From: Azorinus chamasolen | Taxonomy: Eukaryota; Mollusca; Bivalvia; Cardiida; Solecurtidae | DNA: 64,000 nucleotides | Assembly: GCA_963576725.1 (NCBI GenBank) | Contig: OY755244.1 | Coordinates: forward strand, 80,723,620-80,787,619 | Direction of reading: 5' to 3' | Notes under the pieces: generated by a model | Databases searched by the model: none | What the model was told of the DNA's origin: nothing | What the model saw: the letters and a program-made list of their open reading frames with translations, nothing else | Position numbers and translations under genes: made by a program | Shown here: one piece after another, positions 11,125 through 22,949 of the stretch | How the letters are laid out: each line of letters opens with the position of its first letter | How positions within the stretch are numbered: position 1 is the first letter of the stretch

Positions 11125-12115
11125 TTTTGTATTTTTGAAAGTCGTATTATTGTTATATCTTAAAATTTCTAAAAGTATTGGTATTCAGTTTATCATTAAA
11201 CGCTACATTGCATAGTACATACGCTGCAATGCTATTTCTCACTTTAATGTAATCATTATTTCTCTAAAACATTATAGCTTAGTTCACATATGAAATATGT
11301 TGTTTATTTGATTATACTGAATGATTGTGTGTTTTCGGTGACCATGTTGAAATATTGTTGTTCCTTTGTATGTGATTGTAAATGCTCGGCACAGAAGTGG
11401 GCCTTTTACACATTGATAATAAAAGTTTTAAAGTTCGAACGGGTACAAAAACATTTTGTAACAAGGCGATTTTCGTGTGCACATGTTATTTAACGCGCTT
11501 TTTGTTTTAGTTATACCGATTGCGTGACAGCGTAAACAAAATATTAAGGACTTTTTGTCAACAGACGATAGATCTTCTGCACTCTGAGACAGTTATCTTC
11601 CCTTTCCTTTTCAAATTGCAGAGTTCCTCGACGACTCTTCTGGATCCAAACTGTTTGCAAACTCGCCAGTACTGCGTTGATGGTTAAAGTACAATTTGTT
11701 CTTGTCACGGACATTTCAGAATTTAAGCTGATTTCTCTGTCAGAACGATGGTGCCGTTTTCCACTAGTTGTAACAGTATCGGCTTGCATTTGAATTTGGT
11801 CCCTGGTATTTTGAATATTTGAAAAAGGAACAAACGTATTTGGCGTCGATTTGGCGTCATTCTACAGAGCAGTCATTACCGTATACAGATGAGTCGCTTG
11901 TCATTTATTATGAAAGGCGTGTGTAATAGCTGTAAATTGTTTATTTTATGCAAGTATAGAGTTAACATGGTTGGGTTTTTGTTTCATTATTATCTGCTGA
12001 ATCCCCCGAGATTTGTTGGAGCTCAACTCGTTAACCAACCCTCGGGATTTAATAAATTATAGTAAAGTAGAAAATGTCTTAAAAGACCCTCATAACTTAT
12101 GGGTCTGTGCTTAAG
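11125..12115. other. Unexplained unique stretch
   Basis: No gene recognised. A T3-like scrap (GGATCCAAACTGTTTGCAAA) lies at about 11641-11660. Confidence 0.4.
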
Positions 12116-12232
12116 ACAGATGGTAGCTTAATGCAGGTCAAAAGAAATTCAATGAGAAAGCTCCTATAAGAGCTCTCAACATTACGTTCGCCATGTATTA
12201 AGCAATTACTTGCTTTGTAAAAATAGAACAGT
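12116..12232. repeat. M-b type fragment
   Basis: AGATGGTAGCTTAATGCAGG arm, diverged palindrome (GCTCCTATAAGAGCT), right arm ATTAAGCAATTACTTGC; terminal repeats lost. Confidence 0.55.
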
Positions 12233-12689
12233 ATCCATGCTTATAAAACTTTTTAGTTGAGTCCGAGTTCACTTCAGACTTCGATAGCCACTGTGTTCTG
12301 CCATCTGCGGGCTCCGATGGGGTAGCTGGGCATTTGCTTAAAGTATTATGACCCTCTGGACTATTTCATAAGGCAAATAATGTCCCTTTATCCGGCTAGG
12401 GCCAATGGCGAGTGCCGTGAAAATTATATTAGAGCACAATGTAATGAACAGTATTATCATCAAAGTTAATGCCCAAGTCATAGTGCTATGTTCTTAAAAT
12501 GTGGCTATAACATTAGAAAACGTTTGACAGTGTATCACAACTGGAACATATAATTTCAGTAATGTTCAAAATTCACAACGTGGCGACGTGGAGGCTAAGG
12601 CGTGACTACAACTGGGCTTCGATCTTTTGTGTCAATCAACTTGGCAACCTGTCAATTAAGCAACAACATGGTTAGCACGTGGCGTCTGG
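12233..12689. other. Unexplained stretch
   Basis: No gene or family recognised. Confidence 0.4.
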
Positions 12690-12953
12690 ACGAAATTTGA
12701 AAAAATCCAAGGGGGTCATGATGACCCTCTATAGCTGACCTGGATATTTTAACTCTTTTGAACTACTTTTGCAACGGACCTAAACGATTTATACAAAGTT
12801 GATAAAGGGTAAGCTGCAGACCATTCCAGTGGTATAGGAAGAGATGTGGTTAAAAGAAGTTTGTTGACGATGCACGACGATGGACAACAGACGACGGCGA
12901 CAGACGACGGACCCTTATAACTCACATTGGAACTTTGTGTCAGGTGAGCTAAA
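12690..12953 (-). mobile_element. P1-like (pearl-type) element, reverse, short
   Basis: Read on the minus strand it begins TTTAGCTCACCTGACAC, has a CGTCGTCTGT-rich part, and ends with the hairpin AGGGTCATCATGACCC, paralleling the GGGCCATnATGGCCC hairpin of P1 copies. Confidence 0.6.
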
Positions 12954-13031
12954 AAACTTTTTAAAAAGCAACACCCAGAACGTTGTGTCAGAAATGGGTA
13001 AAACTCTACGCGACCGAAACGTGTTTGAAAA

Positions 13032-13240
13032 TACAGTAAAACCCCTGTAATGCGACCACCTAAAATAGGTATAAGTATGGGTGGTAGATGTAGGTGGTAG
13101 CTAAATGCAGGAAACAAGTAATGAAGAAAGTTCCTAGAGGAGCTATCTGCATTACTTTTGTCCTGCATTAAGCAACCACCTGCTTATAACGACATCAATG
13201 TTTATTCATTAAGTGGTCGCATTAGAGGGGTTCTACTGTA
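13032..13240 (+). repeat. M-a element, full length
   Basis: TACAGTAAAACCCCTGTAAT and the inverse end GGGGTTCTACTGTA; inner arms AGGTGGTAGCTAAATGCAGG and GCATTAAGCAACCACCTGC. A minus open frame of 139 codons over 12749-13168 is chance. Confidence 0.88.
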
Positions 13241-13398
13241 CAGTAAACCCTGCCTATAACGACCATTACAGACCATTTTAAGACAGGCGTAGCTTATTAC
13301 AAGACAATGTTATTCAGAAAGCTCCTTTAGGGTTGCGTAAGGCAACCAACTGCTCTTACCGACATTATACAGCCGCGCTATAGGCAGGTTCTAGTGTA
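13239..13398 (+). repeat. M element sharing the TA of its left neighbour
   Basis: TACAGTAAACCCTGCCTATA to CTATAGGCAGGTTCTAGTGTA, with a decayed inner palindrome. It abuts the M-a copy with one shared TA. Confidence 0.7.
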
Positions 13399-13453
13399 GT
13401 AGGCTTTTGGGGAATCTGAAATACCCCCGTTAACAGCCAGGGTACATTTTGAT

Positions 13454-13663
13454 ATACAGTAGAATCTGTCTTAAGTGACAACCAAAAAGAGGTCTAATTA
13501 TGGGTCTGTAAGGCAGCTGGTAGCTTAATGCAGGTCAAAAGTAATGCAGAAAGCTCCTATAGGAGCGTTCTGCATTACTTTTGCCCTGCATTAAGCAACA
13601 ACCTGCTTTTTAAGACCCCTATGTTCAATAACTGAATGGCCGCTTAGGACAGGTTCTACTGTA
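13454..13663 (+). repeat. M-b element, full length
   Basis: TACAGTAGAATCTGTCTTAA to TTAGGACAGGTTCTACTGTA; arms GGTAGCTTAATGCAGGTC; centre GCTCCTATAGGAGC at 13553-13566. Confidence 0.9.
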
Positions 13664-14095
13664 GATCAATTCCCATACCCTGTGTATTGTACCCTTTTCT
13701 CTGGTTCTTTTCACTGCTTTTTCTTTGTCCATCTTCTCTAACTCAAACTGTCAATCTACACTCTTTCCCATCTCAGTGAGCGTGCGTGTTCACACACCAA
13801 ACATGACTAATTATCGTTGTTTCTAACAACGCCTACACAGATGAAATTCTGTAAAGCAGCATCACTACTTTATAAAAACTCTTCTCCTGTTCTCAAACTG
13901 CTATCTGCTTAAACTCCGATCTTTTACCATCTTTACTTATTTGCTATTCACTCAAGCTGTTGAGAATTATTGTCTGAGTAGATCCTTGTGATATGCCGAG
14001 TGACCCGGGCCTCGTCTGGGTCCACCCTGTTTGCAAATACCAGTCAGTTCGCTCTTAGCAGTAGATGGGTGAACTTTTAACATGCTGAGAAACTT
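13664..14095. other. Unexplained stretch; T3-like core at 13975-14040
   Basis: A pyrimidine-rich unique part, then GATATGCCGAGTGACCCGGG and GGTCCACCCTGTTTGCAAAT, a decayed T3 core. Confidence 0.4.
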
Positions 14096-14284
14096 GCAGA
14101 GCAACAGTGCGTAATCGAATGCTTAACTCGTCATTTCCTCTACTTAACCCTGTATTGTGACCACTCTTTAGAATCGTCTCTTCGAGACGATTCTAAAGAG
14201 TGGTCACAATACAGGGTTAAGGTGGGAAATATAGCAATTATTCTTGGGACAATGTTTTAATTTACGCATCTTATCTGGACCCCT
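14096..14284 (-). repeat. J element, reverse
   Basis: CAGAGCAACAGTGCG left end and CATCTTATCTGGACCC right end; perfect central palindrome TTTAGAATCGTCTCTTCGAG... Confidence 0.8.
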
Positions 14285-14630
14285 AAAATTGGTACATACA
14301 CAACATGTAAAATGTACTTCAACTTTTATTCAAAATCAGTTATAAAACCATCAAACAGTTTAGATTATTGTAATATGCCGAATTACTCGGCGACTGGTCT
14401 GGGTCCAAAGTGTTTGCAAATGATATAAATTCACCTATAGCATGTCGATGGTTGATGATCTTTCTTGGGAACACTTCTACAAAAAATATACATGTGCTAT
14501 GTTCACTTTTCTGTATGATGTCTCTTAAAATTAAATTAGAATTAGAATTGAATTATCAAGATAATAAAAGCATTGGAATTAGTTTCGTAAAACCGAAGCA
14601 TGTATCTATAATTATCCCAAAAGCTGAACA
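14285..14630. other. Unexplained stretch with a T3-like core at 14355-14420
   Basis: GCCGAATTACTCGGCGACTG plus GGGTCCAAAGTGTTTGCAAA; the rest is unrecognised. The 74-codon open frame starting there is unsupported. Confidence 0.4.
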
Positions 14631-14880
14631 TTAACTCTTCGCTTGCTATTCGCGTCAAAATGCCTACCTGTAAATAGTGAAGACCCAGATGAGACAGCTC
14701 CTGCAGGAGCTGTCTCATCAGGTTCTGTAATATTTACAAGTTGATTGTGCAACCAGTGCACTCCACAGCAGTGATTGCACAGAGAAATACTTGCACGCAG
14801 TGAAGATATATGTAATTATACAACAGGGCATGGGTAAAGAAGGAGAAATGTATTTTAAAATTCAGCAAGAGAAGGGCTAA
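14631..14880 (+). repeat. T4 element, full length
   Basis: TTAACTCTTCGCTTGCTATTC to GAGAAGGGCTAA; palindrome AGACAGCTCCTGCAGGAGCT. Inverse copy of 9198-9448. Confidence 0.85.
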
Positions 14881-15054
14881 TACTGATGAGACATGAATAA
14901 TGTCTGCTAGAAGTTTTACAGATTGGATGTTATTACATCCTACAAATCTAATATCACAATCTGATTAGAGAGAATAGAAAAAATATCTGACAGAAAAAGA
15001 AATATTGTTGACTGAGGCCTTTCCATATGACGTTATTAATATTAAATTCCGATC

Positions 15055-15506
15055 ATCCTTTCAATGCTGAATATTCATGTAAGAAATAATAACATCATGG
15101 AAAAATTAGCTGAACTTTTATAATGGTATGTGTACATATGACAATTTGTTATTGGTAGAAACTGTAGAGTAAGATCTACAGTAACACCTCTCTATAACGG
15201 CCACTAAATTACATCAAGCATTTTGTGTTAAAGGCAGGTGGCTGCTTAAAGCAAGGTGAAAGTAAAACAGAACGCTCCTATAGGAGCGTTCTGTTTTACT
15301 TTCACCTTGCTTTAAGCAGCCGCATGTCCTAAATACCAACTAATCAACACAATTTAGCGGCCGTTATAGAGAGGTTTTACTGTATTGTAATTTTGTAAGA
15401 AAATAGAGCAGACCATGACCAGACGGTTCCAATAGGAGCCTTCTGATCTGAACTTACTCAGTTTGCAAAGGAGTGAAAAGGGCGTTAATATGAGGGAAAG
15501 GGTTAA
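15055..15506 (-). repeat. T2 element split by an M-c insertion
   Basis: Long arm (GAATATTCATGTAAGAAAT) at left, core ATAGAGCAGACCATGACCAG and the end ATATGAGGGAAAGGGTTAA at right, with the M-c element between at TA. Confidence 0.8.
15179..15384 (+). repeat. M-c element, full length, nested in T2
   Basis: TACAGTAACACCTCTCTATA to ATAGAGAGGTTTTACTGTA; arms GGTGGCTGCTTAAAGCAAGG; centre GCTCCTATAGGAGC at 15274-15287. Confidence 0.9.
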
Positions 15507-15726
15507 AGTATAATGCCGTCTAGTTTGATTTTGCTGTATTCTCAACTCATAGTACGCTTTGCACGGGGTACTAAATAAGTCTGAATCTTATCAGGGTACA
15601 AACTGTTTACTAAGGGTTAACTGAACGGTAATTTTGAACTTTGCGATGGGGTATGAAGGATGTTAATAGTTGCAAATTGTCCTAACGTCGAAAACAGGGT
15701 CGTCAACCGGGTCGCGCTAGATCGAC

Positions 15727-15968
15727 GAACCCTGTACTCCATAAATAAGCATTTTTACGCCTTTGCAAACAGAGTAGACCTTGATCAGACGGTTCTTATA
15801 GGAGCCGTCTTATCTGGATCTGTTCTGTTTGTTTATGGTATAACATAGATCTAGTTCTACAGTTTCTATTTGGGCCCAAATGCTCTGTGTTCACATGCCA
15901 TTATAAAAACTCCAATTATTATTAATGATGTCATTATTTCTTAGATATCCATGGTGTAAAGGGGTAAA
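15727..15968 (+). repeat. T2 element, nearly full length
   Basis: AACCCTGTACTCCATAAATA, core GTAGACCTTGATCAGACGG, long arm to GGTGTAAAGGGGTAA. Confidence 0.75.
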
Positions 15969-15984
15969 ACAGATGCCACCGTTT

Positions 15985-16330
15985 CACGTATTTGCAAATA
16001 GAGTAGACCAATATCTGACAGTTCCTGTATGAACTGTCTGATCAGGATCTGCTGTTTGCTTTTAGAATTACAGTAAACCCCCTCTAATGCGACCACTTAA
16101 TGAATAAACATTGGTGTCGTTATAAGCAGGTGGTTACTTACTGCATGACAAATGTAATACAGAAAGCTCCTCTAGGAGCTTTCTGTTTTACATTTGTCCT
16201 GCATTAAGCTACCACCTGCCTCTACCACCCATAGATATACTTTTTTAGGTGGTCACATTAGAGGGGTTTTATTGTGCATTGATCTGAGTCTACATAGTCT
16301 GCATTGGCCAACATACTTGATGTAAATGTA
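15985..16330 (+). repeat. T2 fragment split by an M-a insertion
   Basis: Core GCAAATAGAGTAGACC...GATCTGCTGTTTGCTTTTAG, then the M-a element, then a short T2 remainder. A further T2 core half is at 16385-16432. Confidence 0.55.
16069..16275 (+). repeat. M-a element, full length
   Basis: TACAGTAAACCCCCTCTAAT to ACATTAGAGGGGTTTTATTG; palindrome GAAAGCTCCTCTAGGAGCTT. Confidence 0.85.
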
Positions 16331-16432
16331 TCATTACAAAATTTCAGCTTATAGATAAATATCCATTCAGTCTTTATTTTGTCCTATCCTTATGGACCGT
16401 CTGATCTGGGTCTACTCTGTGCTAAAGCGTTT

Positions 16433-16805
16433 AAAGTAAAACCTCTCTAAACCGGAATTCTAGTAGAGAAGAATTAAGATACTTTAGGCACCTTTATCGT
16501 ATTAATGAAACGTCATGGCAGTGATTCCTTTCCAATGCTCATGAACTCAGTTTAGATCGATACTGAATGCACGAGATAATGTATATGCACTCTTTCACCC
16601 TTTCGCCACCAACTTTAGATGAATCCATGGTAATATTTCAGAGGTCCAGATAAGATGCGAACATTTGAACATTTTCAAGAATAATTCCTTTATTCCTCTA
16701 GGAGCTTTCTGTATGACTTTCACCCTGCATTAAGCAGTCACCTGCCTAAAAGTATCTAAATTATTCTCTATCATGCAGAATACCGGTTTAGAGGGGTTTT
16801 ACTGT
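16433..16805 (+). repeat. M-d element rearranged with a J left half
   Basis: Left AGTAAAACCTCTCTAAACCG and right CCGGTTTAGAGGGGTTTTAC ends are clear. The inside is replaced in part by unique sequence and a J fragment (CAGAGGTCCAGATAAGATGC at 16639). Confidence 0.65.
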
Positions 16806-17509
16806 ACATGCAAGATAAATCATTTGAAAACTGAAGTAGATGGCATTTTCCTTCTACATGTTTTCCTCAACTAAAACATTGCCACTGCATCAGTTTGAGG
16901 TGTTCTATTTTATGTTGCATAAATATAACACACCACGATGAGTGCAATAAAAGGAGAATGAGGATGTATCAAATGTTGTTGCGAATTGTTATAATATTTT
17001 AGGAGAAAAGTTTTATCTGTATTTCACCATTCGTCAAATTTACGAATACATGTATTAATTAGTGTATGTGAGTTTATATGTATTACTTATTTTCTAATGT
17101 CACTGAGGAAACTCGACGACGTGTGTCCAATTATACAGATGACTCAGAGTACTTAATGAAGTACTGCGTTTCACCAGATGGTGTACTGTTCAGTTACATT
17201 TGGGGCAAAGCTGCTAACTCAGTCCTTAGTTCAAATCCTAAGTCCCAAGTCCAGTTTCAAGTCCTGACCCAGTTCATTGTACAATCCATGATCCACATCC
17301 GATAGAAACCCCAATAGAGAAAGAAAAGGGAGGCTCCTGATCGTAATTGTCAATATAAGTTGGAATTATGCTCATGATGGAGATTCATGTTTTGTTAAAA
17401 GTCACACCTAGTAAATTTATTTTAAAGTGGTGTCGATATAAATTTTCCAGTTTGATTACATTGGATTTTTTTGTAAAACACCTCTGAGACTGTTTGTATT
17501 GCTTAGTGA
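16806..17509. other. Unexplained unique stretch
   Basis: One 75-codon open frame with no recognisable domain; no family match. Confidence 0.4.
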
Positions 17510-17716
17510 TACAGTAAAACCTCTCTATAACGGCCGCTAAATTATGTTAATAATTAGTATTTAGGAAAGGTGGCTGCTTAAAGCAAGGTGAAAGTAAAAC
17601 AGAACGCTCCTATAGGAGCGTTCTGTTTTACTTTCATCTTGGTTTAAGCAGCCATCTGCCTTTAATACAAAATACCTGATGTAATTAAGTGGCCGTTATA
17701 GAGAGGTTTTACTGTA
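17510..17716 (+). repeat. M-c element, full length
   Basis: TACAGTAAAACCTCTCTATA to ATAGAGAGGTTTTACTGTA; centre GCTCCTATAGGAGC at 17606-17619. Confidence 0.9.
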
Positions 17717-18027
17717 GTTGCATTTGATGAAAAGAATTGCTTGCTGCATAGGGAATAGACGTGTATAATAATATGATCTGCATCTTATCCATGTGACATA
17801 TTCATTTGATATAGTCTAAGTTTCGAAAATGATGTTAACTTTTTAACAAATTACTTAATATTTGCAGCACTCATAACTTCATGGTGCTTTGGAAAAAAAC
17901 ATAATTTGCTCCTATGGTATTTGAGGGTCTGGCTTTCATCTTTCAATCTTTGTGGTCCACGTGGAAGATTGAACTTACCTTATTGTCTATCCTCGTTAAA
18001 TAAAGTCATTGCTATTATTGTTACTAA
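17717..18027. other. Unexplained stretch
   Basis: Short hairpin CAATCTTTGTGGTCCACGTGGAAGATTG near 17945 is split by spacing here as CAATCTT and AAGATTG; nothing else seen. Confidence 0.35.
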
Positions 18028-18334
18028 TAACAGCTGATACTTCGATATCTCGAACTTCAAGGGACCATACAAATTAGTTCGAGGTAATAGTGGCTCGAGT
18101 CATCCGATTTATAATCTGATGAATATTTCAAGTTCACGGCTTAATGTAGGTCCTGTGGGAGCTTTCAGCATTACTTTAGACCTGCATCAAGTTGTTACAT
18201 GTGTTTTCTAGATGTGTATAGTGATACATTTTAGAACTATTCTGTATTGTAACATTTGGGAGGATCGAAGTTTTAAGTTCGAGTTATCCCGAAGTTCGAG
18301 GTATCCGAGTTCGATATATCGAAGTTCAACTGTA
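18028..18334. repeat. M-f element (TTCGATATATCGAA-type ends)
   Basis: Left end ACTTCGATATCTCGAACTTC, right end GAGTTCGATATATCGAAGTT then CAACTGTA. Inner M-like arms (GGCTTAATGTAGGTC, GACCTGCATCAAG). Confidence 0.65.
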
Positions 18335-18392
18335 TTTTAATTATTATCATCATCATCATCATTTTAATTTAGAAGTTACAGTAGAATCTGTC

Positions 18393-18649
18393 TTAACCCT
18401 ATCCCTATTCTATATTTAGACCAAATTTCAATACCTACTGAACAGTCATTGACAACATAGTAATAATAATATATGGAAGGTGGAATATTAAAGCCAATTT
18501 AGAAACTAAAGAAACAGATATATCAAATTCCATTAGCAAACAGAGTAGATCCTGATCAGACGGCTCCTATAGGAGCCGTCTGATCTGGGTCTACTGTGTT
18601 TTCAAATGCGTGAAACACGTTTATAATATATGAGGGAAAGGGTTAAGCG
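18393..18649 (-). repeat. T2 (long-arm variant) inserted at TTAA in an M-b end
   Basis: Left flank TTACAGTAGAATCTGTC is the M-b terminal repeat, cut at its TTAA. The element runs TTAACCCTATCCC to GGGAAAGGGTTAA with centre GCTCCTATAGGAGC at 18563-18576. Right flank GCGATCCGTTCAA is a diverged M-b continuation. Confidence 0.8.
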
Positions 18650-19050
18650 ATCCGTTCAAGATTTTCAAGATGAGACGCCGAGTTACCCTCGTCTAGGTTC
18701 AAGATGTTTGCTAATGCCAACCAAGTCAAACATGCAGGGGAAGGGTAAAAAGGGAAATTAACACGACTTTTTTGAATATCATATTTTTATATGGATTTCT
18801 AATTTCATATGTCTTTTGAATAAGAAACGTAAATCTAGGTCTCATGGTTTACGTATAATTTCAATATTAAGCAGAATTCGCATCATAGTACATATACTTC
18901 AAGTCTTAGCTTACACAATTTACGTTTAATATCAGGTAAACAAACAATGTTGGATATGCTTTCTTCTTTACCGTTGACATCTATAAGGACTTTGGCCATC
19001 AGGCTGATATAATCTTCTTACATACTGACCCACTCATTGAGACTGTTGTT
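18650..19050. other. Mostly unexplained; T3-like core at 18665-18720
   Basis: GATGAGACGCCGAGTTACCC is a T3 core scrap; the rest is unrecognised. Confidence 0.4.
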
Positions 19051-19279
19051 TTAACTCATTCTCTCCTACTGACGCCTTAGTGCGCCTATGTAAAAGTCAC
19101 CTCTTGAAACCATTGTGATAAATAGAGCATTTGCTCCATAGGAGCAAATGCTCTATTTATCACAATGGTTTCAATACTACACAATTCTAAACTTTTCCTT
19201 TTCTGTAGTAAATGTTCCTTTTCGGTAGATTTATTCAAAGAATGTGGGTCTAAAAATAGCCTAGGTGAGAATGAGTTAA
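19051..19279 (+). repeat. T1 element, full length
   Basis: TTAACTCATTCTCTCC to GAGAATGAGTTAA; palindrome with centre GCTCCATAGGAGC; long arm CTTTTCGGTAGATTTATTC. Confidence 0.87.
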
Positions 19280-19880
19280 TACAGATATATACACAGCATG
19301 TTCTCAGATCTCATAATGATACTGAATCTGAACTCAAAAGATACTTTCTAAAACATTCCTCTCATAAATATTTACATTGATTTTATCAATCTTCAACCTA
19401 GTTTTCGAAACAAAACTGACGTCAATTCAATTCCTTTGGACCCGCCTATAAGTTGATCTACGTAATAATAATCCGATAAGAAATATTATTTTTAATTACA
19501 ATAAAATTGTCTCAAACCTTAAAATTGATAACAATATACATGACAGTTGATTTTGTTTTTCTTCTAAATGATGTTACTCCCCAGTTCGTCATGTTACAAC
19601 TGGAACCTTTGATACAGCTATAAATAAGCGTATTTAGACTCTATTGACTAAGGCCCCACGTCCAGCATTGATGATGACGCTTGTCGTCACATTGCCGAAG
19701 CGTTGTAAAAATACAAAACTAAATGGTTTCGTAGGGAACATGTTGACTTAAACGTTTATGTTCTAATTGGAAGAAACAATTTGTTTTATATATTTGACAC
19801 CCGGGTGGCATTTTATAAATCAAACAACCACTTTCTTACATCAAAACCTAGAGTTATACCTTACCATTAAAGAAAGGAAT
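19280..19880. other. Unexplained unique stretch
   Basis: No gene or repeat family recognised. Confidence 0.4.
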
Positions 19881-20086
19881 GCAGTAAATCCCTCTAAACC
19901 GGAATTCTAGTAGAGAAGAAATTAGATAACTTTAAGCAGGTGACTGCTTTATGCTGGGTGAAAGTCATGCAGAAAGCTCAAAGAGGATATTTCTGTGTGA
20001 CTTTCGCCCTGTGTTAAGCTGCCACCTGTATCCAAGACCGATAATTATACTAAATTTAACGTCCGGTTTAGATGGGTTTTACTCTG
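19881..20086 (+). repeat. M-d element, full length
   Basis: GCAGTAAATCCCTCTAAACC to GGTTTAGATGGGTTTTACTC; arms GCAGGTGACTGCTTTATGC; inner palindrome partly decayed. Confidence 0.8.
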
Positions 20087-21484
20087 CAAGATTCTTATTC
20101 TAAATACATTTTGAACCATCTGATAAAGAATCGCAATAAAAGTAATCATTGAATGGTGATTTTATTATATTGATGTTTAAATAAAAACTTTGAGAATGCA
20201 ATATAGTGTATTCACAAGAATTGGGAGCTGGTGTAAAAAATCACCATAATGTACTAGTTAAATACCCAAACTTCATCAAAAACATGCAAAGCGCGTTTCA
20301 TTAAAATTCGGATCCATCTTTGAAAACTTTTAATATCATGCTTAACGAAAATTAAAGAACACGTAAAAATTTATTATGATAAAACTTACCTTAATTCTGG
20401 AATACTTTGGAGTTTTTTCGTCTATAAAGAAGACTGAAATTTTAACTAGATTGCAACACAAAAATAATAACATAAGCCTCCACACTCAGTGCTTACAGTT
20501 ATGCACTACTCTACCACATGGTCTTATCGCATCAAAAGTCACCAATCTCGTTCAAAAAACTTTGCTGGAGATAAAAGATTATTTCTCGCATGTAATGCTG
20601 GCCATTTTATAGGCGACACGGTTAATTAAGCTTTACACTATGTGGAAATGCTCCGATGTTATGGGGAGGTCATATCGTCAAGTTTTCTCGTTGGCACAAA
20701 TTGTGTACCATTTTTCTCAGACCTTTTTCTATTGTTATGACTGAAATTTCATATTAACTCTCGAACCTGATACACAGGTATAAAACAAATCATGTCATCG
20801 CAGCTTCCAATGAAACATCATAGCTTCCAATGAAACATCTCGACATTTGGATGTTGATAATCTAGTATTTTAATGCCATGTTTCTTCTATGTATCCAAAA
20901 TAACCAAACAAAACTTCAAGTAGATAGAATGAGTCAGACTTATTTTAGTCTTAGATATGTCTATTAACAATGGGTTTATTTCTTAAAACCCCATGAAAAG
21001 CAGGGTTACTTTGACTTCAGTGTAGTTTATTACCCACATGTAGATTTACAAACTTCTAAGAGGTGGCAATACCAATTTCCAGTTTATTAATTAAACGTAT
21101 CAAAAAGTCTTAGAAATTAGATTATAACCCTACGATATTGCAACACGCTGCATGTTTCCGTCTAATCTTGTGCAACAACAGGAATGACAAAGTACTTTAT
21201 GGTGAACTCTCAAATCCGGAGACGGAAAGAGGACGTTTAATATTTGTATGTTGCTCTTCCTGTCGTGTAGTATCCCTAATGCTTCGCTTCTCCATGTATG
21301 TCAAGACTTTAGAAAAGTCATTGAATACATTTCTGACCGGCTTCATAGTTACATTTTTAGTTCTTTGAGGCACGTGATGGGATTAGTTAGTATATAGCTT
21401 TGCCACTTTTAATGGTAAGGAAGTATTCCTGTTTTCATCCTAGTTTTGTGCCTGTATCGTGTGGTAGTTCCTCCTTTATGAATG
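20087..21484. other. Unexplained unique stretch
   Basis: No gene recognised. A 19-bp direct tandem duplication (CATAGCTTCCAATGAAACAT type) lies at about 20799-20838. Confidence 0.4.
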
Positions 21485-21585
21485 AACATGTATGTGTGTG
21501 CGCGCGCGCGAGTGCGTGGGTGTGCATGTGTGTATGTGCGTGCATGTGTGCGTGGTGCGTGTGCATGTGTGTGTGGGGGGTGACT
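21485..21585. repeat. GT/GC-rich microsatellite
   Basis: Alternating purine-pyrimidine tract (TGTGTGTGCGCGCGCGCG, then TGTGCATGTGTG variants), about 100 bp; Z-DNA-prone composition. Confidence 0.85.
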
Positions 21586-22709
21586 CAGTGTTCTTGGGGG
21601 GATTGTGCGTTTTTGTGTAGCATTTCTTGCCTAGCTTCCATTGTCTAATATATTCATATGAAATATTCTGCTTAAATTATCAGTCTGGTGTGTAAATAGG
21701 CCTATCACAATTACATTAATAGTGTGACATGTTCATTTCCTTCCAAATATAAACCCGTATTTGGTTTGAACTAGCTTGACACATTTTATATAAGAAATTA
21801 CAGTTTCGTTAAAATGCATAGTTCATGTCTTATCTAGTATGGGAGGCTGAAGGGAGGTTAATCTTGCTACAGCAATCTACGTAACAAATTGAGTTACACA
21901 CTTCAATGTCTAAACATTGTACAGAATGCCATGTGTTTAAAATATGAATTAAGAAAAAATATAAAATTGATGAATATTAGGAATATATTATTCTATATTA
22001 TTGTCGCCATATCAGCATGTATGCGTATATTATTTGAGTCTGGTTAGTTTTGGAAATTCTTTCTTATTATACTTGTTAAACTAGTCAAACTTTATCATAA
22101 GCTCAGACAGCTCAAACGTTGGGTCATATTTTCTAAGAAACACGTTATAGGCACCAAATATATCAATTTACATGTATGGGTATACCATGTCGGGTATATT
22201 TGGTCTTCTATTAGTTTTTGCCAATAGAATTGCTTTACAATGACCATCGAGCTACTGTCTTTTGGAAATGTCAGGGCACTTTTTTTAAGAAATTGTGAGT
22301 ATTTATTCAAGTCTGTATTTTAAAAGTCCTTTGCCGTGTCTCATATGCGTGTTTATCTAGTACTGTACACATGCATGTCTCTATGTACAAACTCGTCGTC
22401 AGCTTGGTATGGTGAGTGTACAGACTGTGAGAAGAGGGTGTAGACACTATAATATGCCTAATCTCTTTATCCTCACTCTTTCATTCCGGTTCGTTCTTCC
22501 AAAAGAGGAAACGCTTGGTTGATTCTAAAGATAATTTCTACTATGTAATTCAGATTCTTCCTACTACTTTCATGCGATTTTTCTTCAAAACAGTCTGATT
22601 TTATAATGTATTTACATATAAAAATACTTAAGACTAGAAACTGTAAAATCAGTAACAATAATAATTAATAATTCATTGCGGTGGTGGTTACAGTAACATT
22701 ACGGCTAAC
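21586..22709. other. Unexplained unique stretch upstream of DNM1L
   Basis: No host exon or repeat family recognised; may hold distal promoter sequence. Confidence 0.4.
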
Positions 22710-22949
22710 CTAACCCTTTCCTCCATGAATATTCATGTAAGAAGTTATTGCATCATGAATATTAATCAGATTAATTTGTTATGGACACAGGAAGTTTTGG
22801 CCATGGCAGATACAGCAGAATCATATCTATATTTTATCATAAGCAAACAGAGCAAACCCTGATCAGATGGCTCCTATATGAGCCTTCTGATCTGGATCTA
22901 CTCTGTTTGCAAATGCGTAGAAATGCGTATTTATGGAGTAAAGGGTTAA
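22710..22949 (-). repeat. T2 element just upstream of DNM1L
   Basis: CTAACCCTTTCCTCC, long arm GAATATTCATGTAAGAAGTT, core AGCAAACAGAGCAAACCCTG, end GGAGTAAAGGGTTAA. It ends 160 bp before the start codon, so it may be in the promoter or 5' leader. Confidence 0.88.

Noticed and set aside
12749..13168. 139-codon minus-strand open frame, the longest in the window
   Set aside because: It runs across a P1-like element and an M-a palindrome; the peptide has no conserved pattern and its ends fall in repeats.
17078..17305. 75-codon open frame upstream of DNM1L as a possible exon or gene
   Set aside because: No recognisable domain, no clear splice pattern with neighbours, and no supporting context.
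21485..21585. Coding segment rich in Cys and Val (part of an 82-codon open frame)
   Set aside because: Translation of a GT/GC microsatellite.
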